The notes beneath the pieces are model-generated. The model made no database searches, had not been told where the DNA came from, and saw only the letters and a program-made list of their open reading frames with translations. The translations under genes were made by a program, and so were the position numbers. From Thermocaproicibacter sp036260805 (GTDB taxonomy: Bacteria > Bacillota > Clostridia > Oscillospirales > Acutalibacteraceae), in the NCBI GenBank assembly GCA_036260805.1, contig DATALZ010000085.1:7116-71115 (forward strand): a stretch of 64,000 nt of DNA. The letters run 5' to 3'. Of the stretch, positions 32,902 to 41,779 are shown piece after piece. Every line of letters begins with the position of its first letter. Positions within the stretch are counted from its first letter, which is position 1.

Positions 32902-35097
32902 TTGAAAAAAAGACTGGGAGCAATGCTCCTGATCGTAACAGTCATTCTTTCCGTACTGATCCCGGTTCACGGCGCGGATATCGGGGTTAAAAATCCTTAC
33001 TGGGGGATTGACGTATCTTCCTGGCAGAAAACAATCGACTGGGGCGCTGTGAAAAATTCCGGCGTAAAATTCGCCATGATCCGCACCGGATACGGCAGCG
33101 AAAACTGGGACACTCAGAAAGATTCGTATTTTGAGCAGAACTACAGCGGTGCAAAGAACGCCGGAATTAAAGTGGGCGTGTACCATTACAGCTACGCGAC
33201 CACTGCGGCAATGGCTTCCGCAGAAGCGGATTTCTGCCTGAACATTCTGAACGGCCGCTCATTGGATTATCCGGTGGCCTACGATCTGGAACAGGAATAT
33301 CTGCCGGTTGACACAATGGCGCAGATTGTACAGGCTTTCTGCAGTAAAATTCAGCAGGCCGGCTATAAGGTAATGGTATACAGTTCGGTGAACTATTACA
33401 ATAATCACCTCAGCAGCCCGACGGTCGCACAGTATGATACCTGGATTGCCCATTATACCAGCGCATCTTCACCCAATTTCAGCGATTACACTATGTGGCA
33501 GTATTCCAGTACGGCTTCTGTTCCGGGAGTTACCGGAGGCTGCGATGTTGATTACAGCTATTATGACTACTCAATACCTGCAAACACATTCCGCAGCGAT
33601 ACTTCATCTTATTCCTTCGGCACGAACAGCCAGTATACATACAAAATTATTACGGACAGTACCTCGGCTCCAATAGCGGTGTCTTCCGACCCATCGGCGG
33701 TGAGTGTTTCCGGCGCGACGAAAGTACCGGACGGCTTCCTGTTTACCATAACAAAAAACAGTAACCAAAGTGCAGCTGTCACAACCACTTCTGCCGATAG
33801 CACCCAGTATGCAACGCTGAATGTGACTCCGGCCTTCCGGAGCGACACCTCGGCCTATACATTCGGCACCAATAAGCAGTATACCTACAAAATTTCAACT
33901 TCCGGAGGTGTTCCTACGGCGGTGTCTTCCAACCCGTCCGTCGTGAGCGTCTCCGACCCGACCGCGGCTGCGGGAGGCTATCTGTTCACCATTTACAACG
34001 TCGGTTCCGGTGACGCCGAAATTACTACGACGGACAGCGATGGAAATTCGGTAACCTTTACCGCGACGGGTACCAAAGTGTTTAACTGCGATACCTCGTC
34101 TTACGCATTTTCGAGCAACCAGAAATACACCTACAAAATCACAACGTTTGATACCGACATTCCGTCGGCACAGTCTTCGAATTCATCCGCTGTAAGCGTT
34201 TCGGGTGCGACGAAGGTTTCGGACGGCTATCTCTTTACCATTTACAACAATGGCGACGGCCAGGCAGACATTACGACGACTTCCGGCGACGGAACGAAAT
34301 CAGTGGTTTTCTCTGCCACCGGCAAGAAAATCTTCAGCAGCGATACTTCTTCTTACACATTCGGGACGAATTCGAAGTATATTTATAAAATCACCACGCT
34401 GGATACCGCTGCACCGACGGCGCAGTCCTCAGATCCGGATGTTGTAAGCGTTTCAGCCGCAACTCAAACTGCCGGTGGGTACCTGTTTACCATCTATAAC
34501 AATGGAACAGGCTCTGCAACGATCACGACCACCTCCTCGGATGGTATTACGACCGCTTTTTTTCCGGTGACCGGCACAAAATCTGCGGTGTCGCTGCAGT
34601 GTGACACATCCTCATACACATTCACGAACAATGCAAAGTATGTTTATAAGATTACCACTTCGGACACGGCAGCGCCGACGGCAACGTCTTCAAACTCTTC
34701 TGCAGTCAGTGTTTCTGGCGCGGTAAAAACGACCGGCGGTTACCTTTTTACCATCTATAACAACGGGACAGGCACGGCGACGATTACCACCACCGCTTCA
34801 GACGGAACATCCGTATCTTTCCCGGCAACCGGTTCGAGTTCTCTCGCGGTGCAGTCGGATACGCCATACTATTTCGGCATGAAAAAAGGCGCCTGTTATA
34901 CATTTAGATTTACCGGAGCTGCAGGCTATAATTACAGCTTCACATGCGCGGGCGGCACGGTTATCAACGACGTTTCACAGAGCAAAATCGGCGACAGCTA
35001 TTATTATAAGATTTATGCCGTCGGAAGCGGGAGCGCGGGTCTGTATGCGTCCACCACAGGATGGTCGGATCGCGTTGCCATTGTAACGGTTTCCTGA
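32902..35097 (+). CDS. Secreted GH25 lysozyme with six or so C-terminal repeats
   Basis: 731 aa. The TTG start has CGGAGTGG upstream, in the same context (TGAAACGGAGTG) as the preceding paralog. Signal peptide KKRLGAMLLIVTVILSVLI, then GH25 (WGIDVSSWQKTIDWG, MIRTGYGS, GVYHYSYA, YDLEQEY, DTWIAHY, WQYSST). The tail has about six repeats (SDTSSYxFGTNSxYxYKI...) and a different terminal beta domain of about 90 aa (YYFGMKKGACYTFRFTG). Peptidoglycan hydrolase; role in wall turnover or against other bacteria is inferred. Confidence 0.95.
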   Translation: MKKRLGAMLLIVTVILSVLIPVHGADIGVKNPYWGIDVSSWQKTIDWGAVKNSGVKFAMIRTGYGSENWDTQKDSYFEQNYSGAKNAGIKVGVYHYSYATTAAMASAEADFCLNILNGRSLDYPVAYDLEQEYLPVDTMAQIVQAFCSKIQQAGYKVMVYSSVNYYNNHLSSPTVAQYDTWIAHYTSASSPNFSDYTMWQYSSTASVPGVTGGCDVDYSYYDYSIPANTFRSDTSSYSFGTNSQYTYKIITDSTSAPIAVSSDPSAVSVSGATKVPDGFLFTITKNSNQSAAVTTTSADSTQYATLNVTPAFRSDTSAYTFGTNKQYTYKISTSGGVPTAVSSNPSVVSVSDPTAAAGGYLFTIYNVGSGDAEITTTDSDGNSVTFTATGTKVFNCDTSSYAFSSNQKYTYKITTFDTDIPSAQSSNSSAVSVSGATKVSDGYLFTIYNNGDGQADITTTSGDGTKSVVFSATGKKIFSSDTSSYTFGTNSKYIYKITTLDTAAPTAQSSDPDVVSVSAATQTAGGYLFTIYNNGTGSATITTTSSDGITTAFFPVTGTKSAVSLQCDTSSYTFTNNAKYVYKITTSDTAAPTATSSNSSAVSVSGAVKTTGGYLFTIYNNGTGTATITTTASDGTSVSFPATGSSSLAVQSDTPYYFGMKKGACYTFRFTGAAGYNYSFTCAGGTVINDVSQSKIGDSYYYKIYAVGSGSAGLYASTTGWSDRVAIVTVS

Positions 35098-35117
35098 ATC
35101 AGCACGAGAGAAATAAA

Positions 35118-35152
35118 CAGCGCTCTTTCGCCGGATCGGCGGGGAGCGCTTT
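35118..35152 (+). terminator. Terminator after the GH25 pair
   Basis: AGCGCTC/GAGCGCT with inner CGCC/GGCG, then TTTGCTGTT; weak T-run. Confidence 0.6.
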
Positions 35153-35173
35153 GCTGTTGCGCTTAGAAACCTA

Positions 35174-35202
35174 TTGCAAAGAAGCGCGGCGGGTATTATA
35201 AT
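35174..35202 (+). promoter_or_regulatory. SigA-type promoter
   Basis: TTGCAA, 17-bp spacer, TATAAT upstream of the DUF1858 gene. Confidence 0.75.
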
Positions 35203-35330
35203 GTACCTATTCTAAGACTCGTTTAAAAGCAGGATATTTCAATGGCTTAAAATCAAGCGTCTGCTGTTTATCGGACGGGGCTTTGGGCAAAGTAAGAAAA
35301 CAACTGAATTTTATATGGGAGGAACCATAC

Positions 35331-35540
35331 ATGGAACAAATAACGAAAGATATGCTCATCGGCGATATTCTGGATGCAGACCCGGATTCCGCTCCGTTCT
35401 TTATTGCGATGGGGATGCATTGCCTCGGCTGCCCGGCTTCCCGCGGCGAAACGCTGGAACAGGCCTGCATGGTGCATGGAGTCGATGTTGACGAAATGGT
35501 ACAGAAGCTCAACGAGCACCTTGTTCCCGCTTCCAAGTAA
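35331..35540 (+). CDS. DUF1858 redox-disulfide domain protein
   Basis: 69 aa. The ATG at 35331 follows GGGAGG by 8 nt. The core MGMHCLGCPASRGETLEQAC contains the CxxC typical of DUF1858/ScdA-N-like small proteins, often found with hybrid-cluster proteins or nitric-oxide-stress iron repair. Here it stands alone before trmK. Likely a small redox or metal-binding protein. Confidence 0.9.
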   Translation: MEQITKDMLIGDILDADPDSAPFFIAMGMHCLGCPASRGETLEQACMVHGVDVDEMVQKLNEHLVPASK

Positions 35541-35555
35541 TTATAAACGAATGGA

Positions 35556-35587
35556 AACGGCCGCCCGACGTGAGTTGGGCGGCCGTT
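35556..35587. terminator. GC-rich hairpin between DUF1858 gene and trmK
   Basis: Perfect 11-bp stem AACGGCCGCCC/GGGCGGCCGTT. There is no strong T-run, so it may attenuate or stabilise instead of fully terminating. Confidence 0.55.
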
Positions 35588-35603
35588 CGGTATGGAGTTA
35601 TAT

Positions 35604-36296
35604 ATGGTTCTGTTTACCTTGGGGGGAAGGCTTGCCCTTTGCGCTTCCATGGTGCGCCCGCAGGCCGCTCTTGCGGATGTCGGCACCGATCACGCCTATC
35701 TGCCGGTCTGGCTGGCAAAGCAGGGTGTGATTAAAAAGGCGGTTGCCTCGGATATCCGTCCCGGCCCGTTGGAACGGGCAAAGAACAATATTGAACGATA
35801 CGGTGTCGGCAGTCTGGTCACGGCACGCCTCTCCGACGGGCTGGACGAAATATCGCCCGAAGAAGCGGACGATATTGTAATTGCAGGCATGGGCGGCTTG
35901 ATGATGGCCGATATTATCCGCCGAGCCGGGTGGCTTAAAAACAGCGAAAAGCGTTTGATTTTGCAGCCGATGACGCATGTGGAAGACCTGCGCCGCTATC
36001 TTTCTGAACAGGGCTTTTCCGTTCTGCGTGAACAGGCTGTGTTGGACGAGGGGCATGTTTACACCGCGATGCTCTGTGCTTATGACCCTGTAAACAGCGC
36101 ATCCGGCACACTTTTTCCATACATTGGCCGGCTGACTGCAGAAACGCCGGAAAACCGGATGTATCTGTGCCGTGAGATGAAGCGCCTGCTGAACCGGGCA
36201 AATGGACTGCGCCTGCAGGGCGATGAAAAAGGTTCGGTGGAGCTTTTTCAAATCCGGGAGCAAATTGGAGCAATGCTGACGGAGAAAAACAGGTAA
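35604..36296 (+). CDS. trmK: tRNA (adenine(22)-N1)-methyltransferase
   Basis: 230 aa from the ATG at 35604 (GGAG 5 nt upstream); a start at 35592 adds four residues. The TrmK signature ALADVGTDHAYLPVWL, ASDIRPGPLERAKNNI and DIVIAGMGGLMMADII is present, followed by a helical C-terminal domain. Methylates A22 of bacterial tRNAs. The order trmK then nif3-like matches Bacillus yqfN-yqfO. Confidence 0.95.
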   Translation: MVLFTLGGRLALCASMVRPQAALADVGTDHAYLPVWLAKQGVIKKAVASDIRPGPLERAKNNIERYGVGSLVTARLSDGLDEISPEEADDIVIAGMGGLMMADIIRRAGWLKNSEKRLILQPMTHVEDLRRYLSEQGFSVLREQAVLDEGHVYTAMLCAYDPVNSASGTLFPYIGRLTAETPENRMYLCREMKRLLNRANGLRLQGDEKGSVELFQIREQIGAMLTEKNR

Positions 36297-36307
36297 AGGA
36301 TGATTTT

Positions 36308-37078
36308 ATGGCTGCCGTTGGGGAGATTTATCAATATATTAACAGCTTCGCACCCTTTCGTACCGCATTGGATTATGACAACTGCGGTCTTCAGGTTGGG
36401 GACGCGAAAGCGGAAGTGCAAAAGGCGCTTCTGTCGCTGGACATCACGCCGGACGTTGTGCGGGAGGCAAATGAGCGGGGCGCTCAGCTCATCATAAGCC
36501 ACCATCCGGTTATGTTCGACCCGCTGCGGTCGCTGCAGGCCGGTACTGCGCCGTATCTGCTGGCACAGTACGGCATTGCCGCAATCTGTGCGCACACGAA
36601 CCTCGACCTCGCGCCCGGCGGGGTAAACACCTGCCTTGCCGCACGGCTCGGGCTGAAAAATGTAAAGGTGCTCGTCCTGGACGAAGCGTCCGGCCTGCCT
36701 GCCGCGTTGATGGGCGAAACAGAGCAGGCATATGGGCCGCGTGAATTTGCAGAATTTGTAAAAACTTCGCTTGGCTGCGACGGATTATTCTACGCAGACG
36801 GCGGGAAGAAAATTGAACGGGTGGCGCTCTGCAGCGGAGCCGGTTCGGAGTATCTGTATGACGCGGCAGCCTTGGGCTGCCAGGCGTTTGTAACGGGTGA
36901 AGCGAAGCACCACGAGCTGATTGATGCGGAAAACATGGGCGTCACGCTTGTTGCCGCAGGGCATTTTTATACCGAAGATGTTGTAATTCAGCCACTTCTG
37001 GAGCGGCTCAGACAGAATTTCCCCAAAGTGGAATTCCAAAAAGCGAAACAATCGCACTGCCCTGCAAAATATCTGTAA
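36308..37078 (+). CDS. Nif3-like dinuclear metal-centre protein
   Basis: 256 aa. Metal-binding motifs SHHPVMFDPL, CAHTNLDL and AGHFYTEDV are all present, as in YqfO/YbgI hexameric proteins. The insertion domain of long YqfO forms is absent. Function is debated; GTP cyclohydrolase-type annotation is unproven. AAAGGATGA precedes the ATG, 11 nt after trmK. Confidence 0.95.
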   Translation: MAAVGEIYQYINSFAPFRTALDYDNCGLQVGDAKAEVQKALLSLDITPDVVREANERGAQLIISHHPVMFDPLRSLQAGTAPYLLAQYGIAAICAHTNLDLAPGGVNTCLAARLGLKNVKVLVLDEASGLPAALMGETEQAYGPREFAEFVKTSLGCDGLFYADGGKKIERVALCSGAGSEYLYDAAALGCQAFVTGEAKHHELIDAENMGVTLVAAGHFYTEDVVIQPLLERLRQNFPKVEFQKAKQSHCPAKYL

Positions 37079-37084
37079 CTTAGA

Positions 37085-37157
37085 CGGGAAACAATGTCCT
37101 TTCCCGCACGGAGCGCGGTGAAAGTTCAGCCGCGCCAAACCGGCCGGTTCTCCGGCC
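37085..37157 (+). other. Three consecutive short hairpins upstream of rqcH
   Basis: CGGGAAA/TTTCCCG (37085-37106), GCGCGG/CCGCGC (37113-37135) and GGCCGG/CCGGCC (37142-37157) fill most of the 104-nt gap. No T-runs; possibly an mRNA processing or stability region. Confidence 0.4.
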
Positions 37158-37182
37158 AGCAGCGAGAGGATGGTCAATATTT

Positions 37183-38943
37183 ATGGCTCTGGACGGAGCA
37201 TTTTTAAGGCACCTGAAGCGGGAAATTGAAGAAACCGCTCTCGGGGCAAAGGTCGATAAAATCTATCAGCCGAACCGGGATGAACTGGTTCTTTCTCTTC
37301 GCGCCCATACGGGCACGTTTAAGCTTTTAATGTCTGCCCGCGCCAACAGCGCGCGCATCAATTTCACAAAATATCTGCCGGAAAATCCGAAGGAGCCGCC
37401 CATGCTCTGCATGCTGCTGCGCAAACGTCTGACGGGCGCCCGCCTTTCCGAGGTGCGTCAGCCGGGGCTGGAGCGTATGCTGTGCCTGGATTTTGGCACT
37501 GTGAATGAGCTGGGCGACGAGATTACGCTTACGCTAGTGATGGAAGTCATGGGGCGGTACAGCAACATCATTCTGGTGGACGGCGAAGGCAAAATTATCG
37601 ACGCGCTCAAACGCGTGGATGCCGCCATGTCGTCCGAGCGGCTTGTGCTGCCCGGAATCCCGTACCGTCTGCCGCCGCCGCAGGACAAGCTGTGCCTTCT
37701 GACGGCAGGCAGGGACGAAATTGTAGAACGGGTCTGCTCCGTGCCGGACGGGACGGAGCTTTCGAAAGCTCTGCTTTCGTCACTGCAGGGCGTTTCCCCT
37801 GTTGTTTGCCGCGAGCTTCAGCACCGGACGGGACGGGGCAGAGACCTGAAAATCGCCGAAATGACGCCGGAGCTGAAAGAACGCCTGTCATTCTTCCTCG
37901 GCAGACTTGCAGATACTCTGAACAACATAGACGGAAGCCCGTATATGGCCGTCGGACAGAGCAGAAAACCGATGGATTTTTCTTTCTTTTCAATAGAACA
38001 GTACGGAACCGCCGCCATTGTAAGCCGGATGGGCAGTTTTTCGGAACTGCTTGACGCGTTTTACGGTGAACGTGACCGCATCGAACGGATGCACATCCGT
38101 TCACAGGATCTCCTGCGTATCCTCACGACAGCGTCTGACCGCCTGAGCCGGAAAATCAATAACCAGCAGGCGGAGCTGGAACGCTGCGCGAAGCGTGACG
38201 AACTGCGCGTCTGCGGTGACCTGCTCAGCGCAAATTTATACAGGCTGGAAAAGGGGCAGAGCTGCGTCGAACTCCAGAATTTCTACGAAGAATCGCAGCC
38301 AATGGTTAAAATCCGGCTTGATCCGGCCCACACTCCATCCCAGAATGCACAGAAATATTACAAAGAGTACAGAAAGGCGAAAACTGCAGAAGAAATCCTT
38401 ACTGTACAAATTGAGGGCGCGAAGCAGGAGCTTGCGTACCTCGACACGGTTTTCGAGGAACTCAGCCGCGCCGCCAACGAGCGCGACCTTTCAGAAATTC
38501 GCGCCGAATTGACGGAACAGGGGTATATCCGCGCGCAAAAGGGTGCGAAAAAGCAGAACCAGACGCAGGGGGCCATGCAGTTCCGCTCCAGTGACGGGTT
38601 CCAGATATTGGTCGGCAGGAATAACCGTGAGAACGATATTCTTACCCTCAAACAGGCAAAGAAGACCGATTTATGGTTCCACACAAAAAATATCCCCGGG
38701 TCGCATGTTGTGCTGTTCCTGCAGGGGAAAAAGGTAACGCCCGGGGCAATTTCGGATGCTGCCATGCTTGCCGCATGTTTCAGCCGCGGCCGCGAATCCT
38801 CGAATGTTGCGGTGGATTATACCGAGGTTCGGCATGTCAGCAAGCCGCAGGGCTCAAAACCCGGCATGGTGATCTATGTGAACAACAAGACAATATTCGC
38901 CGTTCCGGACAAACAGGCTGCCGAGAACCTGCGAACAAAATAA
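37183..38943 (+). CDS. rqcH: RqcH/FbpA-type NFACT protein, ribosome quality control
   Basis: 586 aa, full length. NFACT-N begins ALDGAFLRHLKREIE with KIYQPNRDE and RANSARINFT; a coiled-coil lies near 300-460; the NFACT-R domain follows (GFQILVGRNNRENDILTLK, DLWFHTKNIPGSHVVL, TEVRHVSKPQGSKPGMV). RqcH recruits tRNA-Ala to obstructed 50S subunits and adds C-terminal alanine tails that mark nascent chains for degradation. Some paralogs were named fibronectin-binding. Confidence 0.96.
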   Translation: MALDGAFLRHLKREIEETALGAKVDKIYQPNRDELVLSLRAHTGTFKLLMSARANSARINFTKYLPENPKEPPMLCMLLRKRLTGARLSEVRQPGLERMLCLDFGTVNELGDEITLTLVMEVMGRYSNIILVDGEGKIIDALKRVDAAMSSERLVLPGIPYRLPPPQDKLCLLTAGRDEIVERVCSVPDGTELSKALLSSLQGVSPVVCRELQHRTGRGRDLKIAEMTPELKERLSFFLGRLADTLNNIDGSPYMAVGQSRKPMDFSFFSIEQYGTAAIVSRMGSFSELLDAFYGERDRIERMHIRSQDLLRILTTASDRLSRKINNQQAELERCAKRDELRVCGDLLSANLYRLEKGQSCVELQNFYEESQPMVKIRLDPAHTPSQNAQKYYKEYRKAKTAEEILTVQIEGAKQELAYLDTVFEELSRAANERDLSEIRAELTEQGYIRAQKGAKKQNQTQGAMQFRSSDGFQILVGRNNRENDILTLKQAKKTDLWFHTKNIPGSHVVLFLQGKKVTPGAISDAAMLAACFSRGRESSNVAVDYTEVRHVSKPQGSKPGMVIYVNNKTIFAVPDKQAAENLRTK

Positions 38944-38972
38944 TTGGCAGCCGCGAAAAATCATGCTATAAT
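38944..38972 (+). promoter_or_regulatory. SigA-type promoter of the polysaccharide operon
   Basis: TTGGCA, 17-bp spacer, TATAAT, immediately after the rqcH stop. Confidence 0.75.
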
Positions 38973-39008
38973 AGGGAAAAATCTGATACTTAATCGGGAG
39001 GTGGATCC

Positions 39009-40559
39009 ATGACGGCAGATCGGCTCAGTGCAAAAAACAGTCTTAGAAATACAATTTTATTCGGTTCCGCCGGCCTTCTTATGATTCTGGCAAATCTGAT
39101 GATGGTAATGGGCGGCTTTTTTTATGAAACCGGGGCCTGCACAATGTTTGCAGCCAATGTGGTGTTGAATGTTGCAGTGATCTGGGATTTATGTAGAAAC
39201 ATCCGGCGCGATTTTCCGCTGCTCGTCTTTACAGGCGCTTTTGATCTGCTGCTTCTCGGGCGCGTTTACGTCGCGTTCTTGAGTGATTATAAAGATATTC
39301 TGCCGGATTTGGAAGCGGAAAATTTCCAAAATCTGTTCACGGCGCTCCAGATCGTTACTTTGGCTTATTTATTTGTTTACACAGCATATAAACTTTCGGC
39401 ACCGCTCTTTTTCAAAAGGGAACGGGCAATCCGCGAAAAAGGGATCAAATCCATTCGCCAGAGCCCTCTTGTGCCGATTATCCGGCAGGTCACCGTGGTT
39501 GTGCTGTGCATCAGTTCCATAGCCTTCTTTTACATGCTGGCCCTGTCAATTCTGGAAGTGGCCAAGCACGGTTACCTCGGCTCCTTTACCCAAAAGGCGG
39601 ACCGGAGTGTTCCTACCTATATCAGCCGTCTTTCCATGTTCTTTACGCCGTCTTTTGCGGTTTTTCTGGCCACGCTGCCAAGCAAGCGGCAGCTGAAATT
39701 CCCAATGGTGATTTACGGTGTGTACATGTTGGCTTCACTGTTCACCGGCCGCCGAAACACATTTGTGTGTGAAGCACTGATGATCGTAATTTACTTCGTC
39801 CTGCGCGACAGCCTGCTTCCGAAGGAAGAACGTATTATTAAGAAAAAAATAATCATCTGGGGAATTATCATCGGAATTATTCTGATGTATCTTCTGGAAC
39901 TCGTTGCGGAACTCCGCGCGGGGTCTTCCTCAACGAAAAAAGGATTTTTTTACTCATTGGTCAACTTTATCTATTCACAGGGCGCGAGCTTCCGCGTTGT
40001 GATTCAGACCGTGAACTGCTGGGATCTGTTCAACCATCAGACAACGTATCAGTTCCTGTTCTATCCGTTTGAGCAGTATGCCCACAACAACGGCCTCATT
40101 AATACAATCTTCGGATTTTCACCGATTACCGAAGTGCAGTCAATGCGATTTGTTCTTACCACCCACAACTATGCCCATGTCATCACCTTCATGGTAGACC
40201 CGTCCCGTTACCTTTCGGGCGGCGGTTTCGGAACTTCTTTTGTGGCAGAAGCCTATGTTGCCTATGGAATAGCGGGCGTTGGCGTGATTAGCGCAATTGT
40301 CGGTTTCGCGTTCCGGTTCTTCTCATCCATGCTCACGCGGTCATGGGTATTTATCGCGGTAGGATTGATCGCTCTCAAAGATTTCGTTTACATTCCCCGC
40401 AATTTTGCGTTTTCGTGGGTCATTGATGTATTCAACATCACATATCTGGTTTACTTTATAGGCGTATACCTGATTGCCCTTCTGCTGGTACACATTGGTT
40501 CTCACGTCCGCAGGGTTTCAACCCCAGCCGACCGCCTCATTCCGGAGGAAGAAACGTGA
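39009..40559 (+). CDS. Oligosaccharide repeat-unit polymerase (Wzy-like)
   Basis: 516 aa with 10-12 hydrophobic segments and a large extracytoplasmic region near 310-400 (HNNGLINTIFGFSPITEVQ ... SGGGFGTSFVAEAYVAYG), a pattern typical of O-antigen/capsule polymerases. It joins lipid-linked repeat units outside the membrane. GGGAGGTGG precedes the ATG. The stop overlaps the next gene's GTG. Confidence 0.85.
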   Translation: MTADRLSAKNSLRNTILFGSAGLLMILANLMMVMGGFFYETGACTMFAANVVLNVAVIWDLCRNIRRDFPLLVFTGAFDLLLLGRVYVAFLSDYKDILPDLEAENFQNLFTALQIVTLAYLFVYTAYKLSAPLFFKRERAIREKGIKSIRQSPLVPIIRQVTVVVLCISSIAFFYMLALSILEVAKHGYLGSFTQKADRSVPTYISRLSMFFTPSFAVFLATLPSKRQLKFPMVIYGVYMLASLFTGRRNTFVCEALMIVIYFVLRDSLLPKEERIIKKKIIIWGIIIGIILMYLLELVAELRAGSSSTKKGFFYSLVNFIYSQGASFRVVIQTVNCWDLFNHQTTYQFLFYPFEQYAHNNGLINTIFGFSPITEVQSMRFVLTTHNYAHVITFMVDPSRYLSGGGFGTSFVAEAYVAYGIAGVGVISAIVGFAFRFFSSMLTRSWVFIAVGLIALKDFVYIPRNFAFSWVIDVFNITYLVYFIGVYLIALLLVHIGSHVRRVSTPADRLIPEEET

Positions 40560-41779
40560 AACTGCTGCTGCTTCTTACTACCACGTTTCCGTATGATAAC
40601 GGCGAGGAATTCATCGCCAATGAACTGGAGCAGGCGAAAGGGTTGGATAAAATCCTTATCTGCCCCTGTAACCTGAAGGCAAATGCCAAACAGACAAAAG
40701 CGCTTCCGGACGGCGTTGAAACCGTTCCGATTCCACGCAAAATTCTCGACAGTTCAATTTACCCGAGGCTTTTGCTTCGCTCTGCCGTTCAGGACGAGCT
40801 GTTCCGGCTTCTCCGCTCGGGGCGTCTGCAGCCTGGGCGCGTACATGAACTTCTATTCTTCATGAAAAACGTTTTAGAGATTTACAATGGTCTGAAACAG
40901 ACCATATCCGTACAGCCTTCCGACCATGTTGTTATTTACAGCTACTGGCTGTATGACGCCGCGGCAGCGGGTGTGCTGCTTGCCCGTGACCTTCGCAAAA
41001 AAGGCGTAAAAGTGCGGCAGATTTCCCGCGCACATGGATTCGATATCCACAGCGAACGGTCAAAATACGGTTACCTACCGATGCGTTCGTATCTGTTCCG
41101 GAATCTCGACAGCATTTTTCCGTGTTCGGACGACGGCGCAGGAGTACTGAAAAGTCAGGCCGGAGAGAATTCCGGAAAAATCCGGCGCTCCTACCTCGGC
41201 ACAAGGGATTACGGCGCCGCAGTACAGAGCCGGACACCGTTCCATTTGGTGTCATGTTCCTATATGGTGGCGGTGAAACGGCTGCATCTGATTGCCGAAA
41301 CGCTCAGGCGGGCCAATTTCCCGGTACTGTGGACGCACATTGGTTCCGGACCTCTGGAAGATGAAATCCGGTCGCTTGCGAAGGATTTTCCCCCGCAGGT
41401 TCAGGCGGAGTTCCTGGGCCAGCGCGGCAACAAAGAAATTATGGATTATTATAAGAGCAACCCGGTGTCCGTTTTCGTGAACGTGAGCTCCAGCGAAGGG
41501 ATTCCTGTCTCCGTGATGGAAGCTTGCTCGTTTGGCATCCCGGTCATTGCTACGGATGTGGGCGGCACACATGAGATAGTGTCCGACGGGGAAAACGGAT
41601 TCCTCATCCCAAAGGATTTTTCCCCACAGACGCTTCTCGATTCCCTACGTAAAGTCCGTTCCATGAATGAAGCGGATTATTCCTCGCTTTGCCGGAATTC
41701 CCGTAAAATGTGGGAAGAAAAGCTAAATGCGGAAGAAAATTACCGGAAATTTTATTCTGAAATTGGGAGCGGAATATGA
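40556..41779 (+). CDS. GT4-type glycosyltransferase (pair member A1)
   Basis: 407 aa, GT-B fold. A GTG start with GGAGGAAG, overlapping the polymerase stop by 4 nt. N-terminal TTTFPYDNGEEFIANELEQ and C-terminal donor-binding site VNVSSSEGIPVSVMEACSFG, with ATDVGGTHEIV and NGFLIP. It is a clear paralog of the minus-strand gene at 45428 (shared SRAHG-D---ER, YLP-R-YL--NLD--FPCS). Sugar and acceptor unknown. Confidence 0.93.
   Translation: MKLLLLLTTTFPYDNGEEFIANELEQAKGLDKILICPCNLKANAKQTKALPDGVETVPIPRKILDSSIYPRLLLRSAVQDELFRLLRSGRLQPGRVHELLFFMKNVLEIYNGLKQTISVQPSDHVVIYSYWLYDAAAAGVLLARDLRKKGVKVRQISRAHGFDIHSERSKYGYLPMRSYLFRNLDSIFPCSDDGAGVLKSQAGENSGKIRRSYLGTRDYGAAVQSRTPFHLVSCSYMVAVKRLHLIAETLRRANFPVLWTHIGSGPLEDEIRSLAKDFPPQVQAEFLGQRGNKEIMDYYKSNPVSVFVNVSSSEGIPVSVMEACSFGIPVIATDVGGTHEIVSDGENGFLIPKDFSPQTLLDSLRKVRSMNEADYSSLCRNSRKMWEEKLNAEENYRKFYSEIGSGI

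Noticed and set aside
35556..35587. Strong terminator isolating trmK from the DUF1858 gene
   Set aside because: The stem is perfect but no T-run follows, so full termination is not supported; listed at low confidence.
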